Below are positions 50,101-52,887 of a stretch of DNA of 52,887 bases, one piece after another. The notes below the pieces were generated by a model. It worked only from the letters and a program-made list of their open reading frames with translations, had not been told where the DNA came from and ran no database searches. The position numbers were made by a program, and so were the translations under genes. Each line of letters starts with the position of its first letter. The first letter of the stretch is position 1. The stretch is taken from positions 1 through 52,887 of the IMG/VR virus record IMGVR_UViG_3300042549_005911; one strand, given 5' to 3'. This DNA comes from a virus.

Positions 50101-50289
50101 CTAATTTTCGCCGCCAATGAGTGCCGCCCGTGCGAGTCCGACAGCCTGCCGGGCGCGCTGGATATGCTCGGCAGCTTCCTGCCGCCGGTTGCCTCCCAAA
50201 GTCATGCGGTCGATGTCGCGAAGCATCTCGGTCAGTTCGTGCCGGTAGACTTCTAAGGTCCGGGCGATTGCGGCAGAGGTTCGTGGCAT
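50101..50289 (-). CDS. Small helical hypothetical protein
   Basis: A 62-residue protein from ATG 50289, preceded by an excellent RBS (GGAGG, 8 nt). The longer frame to 50634 overlaps the hydrolase gene and is rejected. Sequence: PRTSAAIARTLEVYRHELTEMLRDIDRM, then AAEHIQRARQAVGLARAA; all helical. Function unknown. Confidence 0.65.
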   Translation of the reverse strand: MPRTSAAIARTLEVYRHELTEMLRDIDRMTLGGNRRQEAAEHIQRARQAVGLARAALIGGEN

Positions 50290-50366
50290 ATCTTTAGCCT
50301 CCATGGGGTATGAAGGCTGATAAGCCACAAGCCCAGGCGCAGCGTCAAGCAATTTCGCCTTGGCGC

Positions 50367-50822
50367 CTAGCCCGTTTCCTTGCGGGATTTGTAGAATATG
50401 TGGCTCCCGATTTTGATTGTTTTCTGCAAGTGGGGCCAATGGGGGTGGACGTAGGAGGCATGGAAGTAGGTTGCCCCCCTTGTGGGGTCCGGCAGCTTGC
50501 CCATGATGGCAAAGCGCGCAATCTCTTGCGCCACTCCCCACTGCAAGGGGTCTTTGACTTGGCGCAGGGTTCTTGCGTTGCAAACCCATGAAAATTGGCA
50601 GCGGTTGCCAGTTTTTTGGTAGACGACAGCGCAAATGGACTGCGGGAAGGCCGGGGATTTCCGCCGGTTAAGGACAACTTGCGCCACGGCAAGCTGCCCT
50701 TTCACGGTCTGGGTCTTGGCTTCGTAATAGACGGCCTCCGCCAAGCAAACGAGGTCTGCCGGTGGGGGTCCGTGGGATATGTGCAGGGCGTAGGCTAAGG
50801 CGATGGCCGGGGCATCCATCAT
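50367..50822 (-). CDS. SleB-type cell wall hydrolase
   Basis: A 151-residue protein from ATG 50822 in an ATGA overlap with the upstream gene. The hydrolase 2 (SleB) core is intact: LAEAVYYEAKTQTVKGQLAV (catalytic Glu in YYEA), VAQVVLNRRKSPAFP, CQFSWVC and ATYFHASYVHP. SleB-type enzymes are lytic transglycosylases. There is no signal peptide, although the family is usually exported. It lies in the early block, 16 kb from the lysis cassette, which already has a GH108 endolysin. A role other than lysis, such as DNA entry or superinfection exclusion, is possible but unproven. Confidence 0.85.
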   Translation of the reverse strand: MMDAPAIALAYALHISHGPPPADLVCLAEAVYYEAKTQTVKGQLAVAQVVLNRRKSPAFPQSICAVVYQKTGNRCQFSWVCNARTLRQVKDPLQWGVAQEIARFAIMGKLPDPTRGATYFHASYVHPHWPHLQKTIKIGSHIFYKSRKETG

Positions 50823-51043
50823 CTGGGGCTGTTCTCCTTCCACCATTGGCGCAGTTTGCGGAGAAAGTCGGCTTCGGTTTGCGGTATTTTGGTGGCGCCG
50901 GTTAGCCACTGGTGAACAGTGGCTTTAGACTTATAGCCGAACCAGCCCGCAATGTTGCCGTGGGAAACGCCAAGGCTCTTGAGGTCGGCCAGGGCGGCGC
51001 GAAGCTCGCCCTGTTCCATGTTGGAAGGGGTGGCGTGCCTCAT
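50819..51043 (-). CDS. Small helix-turn-helix protein
   Basis: A 74-residue protein from ATG 51043 in an ATGA overlap with the upstream gene. LRAALADLKSLGVSHGNIAGWFGYKSKATVHQWLTG is a helix-turn-helix of Cro/repressor type, with a C-terminal helix LRKLRQWWKEN. It may be a phage regulator. It is coupled to the downstream hydrolase. Confidence 0.72.
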   Translation of the reverse strand: MRHATPSNMEQGELRAALADLKSLGVSHGNIAGWFGYKSKATVHQWLTGATKIPQTEADFLRKLRQWWKENSPR

Positions 51044-51287
51044 GCCACGCGCCACACTCGAAGGCCTTCGGGGAGGCGGCGGCTGGCATACTTAGCGCCG
51101 CGCTTTCGGGCATGGTAGATCATGAGGCACGAGATGACGCCCCGCTTTGCCTTTGCCTTCTTGGGGTCGGCTGACAGCTTAAGAATAAAGCTGTCACCGA
51201 TTTCCATATCGGGGAAGGGGTAGCGCGCGTTGCGCCCCGCCTTGTCGTATGCGCGAGGGGGATATTCTTCTCAATCTGCATTGTCAT
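51040..51287 (-). pseudogene. Small phage protein split by a frameshift in a C5 tract
   Basis: ATG 51287 after AAGGA starts MTMQIEKNIPL. The continuation that matches a common small phage family (YPFPDMEIGDSF, KLSADPKKAKAKRG, KYASRRLPEGLRVWRV) is in the -1 frame and ends with TGA at 51040-51042. One additional C in the CCCCC run (plus-strand G 51257-51261) would restore one protein of about 82 residues. Either a homopolymer error, a true mutation or ribosomal slippage. The stop couples to the HTH gene, so the second frame is functional-looking. Confidence 0.72.
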
Positions 51288-51358
51288 GTTGTCCTTGAGT
51301 TAGGCCAGTTCTTCCGGCTGGCCGTTGGTGTTTTGGAGAGAAAGGGATAGGTTAGGGG

Positions 51359-51922
51359 CTACTCGCCCCCTTCCTCCTCCGCCTCCTCAGGGGTCCAAGT
51401 GTACGAAAGCCAGATGCCTGCCACCTTACGGGCCACGGCGCGGCAGCCTTCAAGCTCGCCCTCAGTCCAGAAGCATGTGCCTTCGGCATCTTCGCGGTCA
51501 TGGGCAGCCCAGCCGTGCGGGCAGTCGCTGGAAATGCGGGGGTCGGCGGGGTCTTCAAGGCCATGCGCCTCCGCCGCGTCGCGGAGGTCGTCAGCAGCCT
51601 GCTCAATATCGTCGATCAGGCTGTGGACGTTCTGGCTGATGACGGTATAGGCGACGGCGTACGCATACGCGCACATCGCTTGCTGCCAGTCGGCGGCCTT
51701 GTAGGTGGCGCCGCCGGTCATGTCCTCAGCGTTGGGCGCGTCCCGTTCATACCTGTTAATGATTTCCAGGCAGTCGCTATTGTAGGTGCAGGCGCTATCG
51801 GCGGCGCTGCTAATCAAGTCTTCAACGCCGTCGCGGAGCGCGTCAAGGTCAAGCGTGCCCGTGCCGTAAATGGCGTCGTTGATGCAATCGGCGGCGGCGG
51901 CTTCAAGGTTGGGTCGGGGCAT
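51359..51922 (-). CDS. Hypothetical early protein
   Basis: A 187-residue acidic protein. LEAAAADCINDAIYGTGTLDLDALRDGVEDL, QQAMCAYAYAVAYTVISQNVHSL and WLSYTWTPEEAEEEGGE are visible; several cysteines and histidines (DCPHGWAAHD) do not make a clear metal motif. No family recognised. It is preceded by the recurring leader box at 51941-51961 and AAGGAAC. No gene is assigned in the 71 bases between it and the next downstream start. Confidence 0.68.
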   Translation of the reverse strand: MPRPNLEAAAADCINDAIYGTGTLDLDALRDGVEDLISSAADSACTYNSDCLEIINRYERDAPNAEDMTGGATYKAADWQQAMCAYAYAVAYTVISQNVHSLIDDIEQAADDLRDAAEAHGLEDPADPRISSDCPHGWAAHDREDAEGTCFWTEGELEGCRAVARKVAGIWLSYTWTPEEAEEEGGE

Positions 51923-51940
51923 TGGTTTGGTGTTCCTTGC

Positions 51941-51961
51941 TGGTAGGGAGTTTGTAGCCGG
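51941..51961 (-). promoter_or_regulatory. Recurring leader box upstream of an early gene
   Basis: On the plus strand TGGTAGGGAGTTTGTAGCCGG. The same 21-mer with one mismatch occurs at 52581-52601 before another early gene, and the core TTTGTAGTCGG at 50055-50065 before the ParB-like gene. On the coding strand it reads CCGGCTACAAA, and CTACAAA could be a -10 element (TTGCGC lies 16 nt upstream here). Confidence 0.5.
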
Positions 51962-52189
51962 TTAGGCGCTAAAGCGCAAGAGAAGAAAGGTATCAACCGC
52001 GCGCTTTTTTGCAGTGGCAGCCCGCCGGTCAGCCACTAGGGCGGCGGCTTCGGCGGCACGGATCGCGGCGGCGGTGGCGCGGGCGGCTTCCTTGCGGGCA
52101 CGGTCAACCTTGCGTTCGGCGGCTGCTACGGCTGCAAGGGCGGCGGTGGCGCGGGCGGCGGTCAGGCGGGCGAGGGTGTCGGAGGTCAT
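51962..52189 (-). CDS. Alanine-rich coiled-coil protein
   Basis: A 75-residue protein, mostly Ala with regularly spaced Arg, Lys and Glu (LARLTAARATAALAAVAAAERKVDRARKEAARA), likely one long amphipathic helix. It has CAAAGGAACC upstream. The C-terminus ends FLLLRFSA. Function unknown; composition makes homology hard to judge. Confidence 0.55.
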   Translation of the reverse strand: MTSDTLARLTAARATAALAAVAAAERKVDRARKEAARATAAAIRAAEAAALVADRRAATAKKRAVDTFLLLRFSA

Positions 52190-52261
52190 TTGTTGGGGTT
52201 CCTTTGTGGGGTTTTTATAGGCTGGCCAATCGCCAAGGGCGGCGCCGTGGCGATAGGGCAG

Positions 52262-52287
52262 CCTGCCCCCTAGGTTAAGGGGGCAGG
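52262..52287. other. GC-rich hairpin between early genes
   Basis: CCTGCCCCC (52262-52270) pairs with GGGGGCAGG (52279-52287) over an 8-nt loop. No T-run follows on either strand. It lies in the 173-base gap between the genes ending at 52189 and starting at 52363. Confidence 0.5.
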
Positions 52288-52362
52288 GTTGGCGGGAGGG
52301 GACTAGGCGGCGGTGGGGAGGGTTGGCCTGGGAGGGGGTCGCCTTTTCTTGGGTTGCCGTTT

Positions 52363-52545
52363 TTATACGCCGTAAATGCGCTCTTGCTCAGCATGCCAGT
52401 TGTGCATCGCCTCGTGTTCCTCAGCCGTGTTGAATCCGTTGTGCTTCGCAGTAGCGAGGCGCTGCGCCGCCTCGTCTCGCAAATACGCCCTGTGATCGGC
52501 GGGAGTCCATTGCGACCAGTGCTTGTCGTGATAAGATGCGCTCAT
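52363..52545 (-). CDS. Small hypothetical protein, His-rich
   Basis: A 60-residue protein from ATG 52545 (AAGG upstream). SASYHDKHWSQWTPADHRAYLRDEAAQRL and GFNTAEEHEAMHNWHAEQ are helical and rich in His and Trp. No family recognised. It has the leader box at 52581-52601. The earlier frame to 52632 would read through that box. Confidence 0.6.
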   Translation of the reverse strand: MSASYHDKHWSQWTPADHRAYLRDEAAQRLATAKHNGFNTAEEHEAMHNWHAEQERIYGV

Positions 52546-52580
52546 GGTGGGGTTGCCTTTGCTTAGGTGGTTGCCGTCGT

Positions 52581-52601
52581 TGGTAGGGACTTTGTAGCCG
52601 G
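52581..52601 (-). promoter_or_regulatory. Second copy of the recurring leader box
   Basis: TGGTAGGGACTTTGTAGCCGG on the plus strand, differing by one base from the box at 51941-51961, 36 nt upstream of the ATG at 52545. Confidence 0.5.
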
Positions 52602-52649
52602 ATCGGCGGTGGGGGTCGACGGGGTTTTTCAATTATTTTGATTTTTTTG

Positions 52650-52735
52650 GTGCCGCCGGTTAGGTCTATCGTGTTCCGCCGGTTAGGTGCCGCCGGCTAG
52701 AGGTCGGCTGGGTGTTCCGCCGGTTGGGTGCCTAG
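52650..52735 (+). repeat. Clustered CCGCCGGTTAGGT direct repeats
   Basis: Four copies of CCGCCGG(T/C)T(A/G)G at 52653, 52676, 52690 and 52715, spaced 14-25 nt, often followed by GGTGCC. The cluster lies in gene-free DNA next to the terminal 8-bp repeat. The same motif occurs singly in several genes of the last 6 kb. Confidence 0.7.
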
Positions 52736-52752
52736 GTTTTTGCGTGTTTGGT

Positions 52753-52887
52753 TATATTCGTATATTCGTATATTCGTATATTCGTATATTCGTATATTCG
52801 TATATTCGTATATTCGTATATTCGTATATTCGTATATTCGTATATTCGTATATTCGTATATTCGTATATTCGTATATTCGTATATTC
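52753..52887. repeat. TATATTCG octamer tandem array to the window end
   Basis: Sixteen perfect TATATTCG units plus seven more bases run without a single mismatch from 52753 to the last base. The array is strongly AT-rich compared with its surroundings. It may be a genuine iteron, partition or terminal repeat, or an artefact of a contig ending in a repeat. Confidence 0.9.

Noticed and set aside
50290-50634. N-terminal extension of the small helical protein to 50634
   Set aside because: It overlaps the SleB hydrolase in another frame and looks random; the ATG at 50289 has a strong RBS.
51288-51358. Short minus-strand peptide ending NTNGQPEELA
   Set aside because: It lacks a start codon and is only about 20 codons long; not enough support for a gene.
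52753-52887. CRISPR array in the octamer repeat
   Set aside because: A simple uninterrupted 8-bp tandem repeat without spacers.

Overview
The window is a large part of the genome of a tailed double-stranded DNA bacteriophage (Caudoviricetes). A very long tape measure protein, two tail tube paralogues and the absence of sheath or contractile baseplate genes point to a siphovirus. The host is probably an alphaproteobacterium: the phage carries a GapR (DUF2312) homologue, a family typical of that class. A tyrosine recombinase and a ParB-like protein suggest a temperate or plasmid-like life style, but no attachment site was recognised. Both window edges are incomplete: the left edge cuts a tail fibre gene inside a 69-residue repeat, and the right edge ends inside an 8-bp tandem repeat.

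Layout. 1-3373 (-): tail fibre/tailspike. 3523-13364 (+): nucleotide metabolism and replication (NrdB, RuvC-like resolvase, SNF2 helicase, DUF2800 nuclease, DUF2815 ssDNA-binding protein, PolA DNA polymerase with an intein, GapR, PhoH). 13391-16817 (+): small proteins, then two glycosyltransferase-like proteins flanking an FkbM methyltransferase. 16850-32925 (+): head-tail connection, tail tube, assembly chaperones, tape measure, tail tip and fibre. 32925-34506 (+): lysis cassette (spanin pair, membrane protein, holin, GH108 endolysin). 34521-36978 (+): phosphoesterase, dNMP kinase, deaminase and two tRNAs. 37033-42123 (mostly -): coat, scaffold, DUF115 protein and portal, so the capsid block is inverted relative to the tail. 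42259-44279 (+): terminase. 44276-52545 (-): early/accessory genes including ThyX, integrase, ParB-like protein, SleB-type hydrolase and many small overlapping ORFs.

The most striking object is the intein in polymerase motif B (10238-11098). Its splicing blocks lie in the polymerase frame, but a complete HNH homing-endonuclease-like protein (10330-11097) lies in the -1 frame entirely inside it. It has its own ATG, and its TAA stop overlaps the conserved His-Asn codons of the C-terminal splice junction. Other notable points are a split exonuclease/polymerase, a probable +1 programmed frameshift (CTT TGA) in the tail assembly chaperone, a tail tube duplication with a spike-like C-terminal extension, a TTGACT-N17 promoter family, and a strand-biased CCGCCGGTTA motif confined to the last 6 kb.

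All calls rest on reading motifs and gene order; no database search was run.
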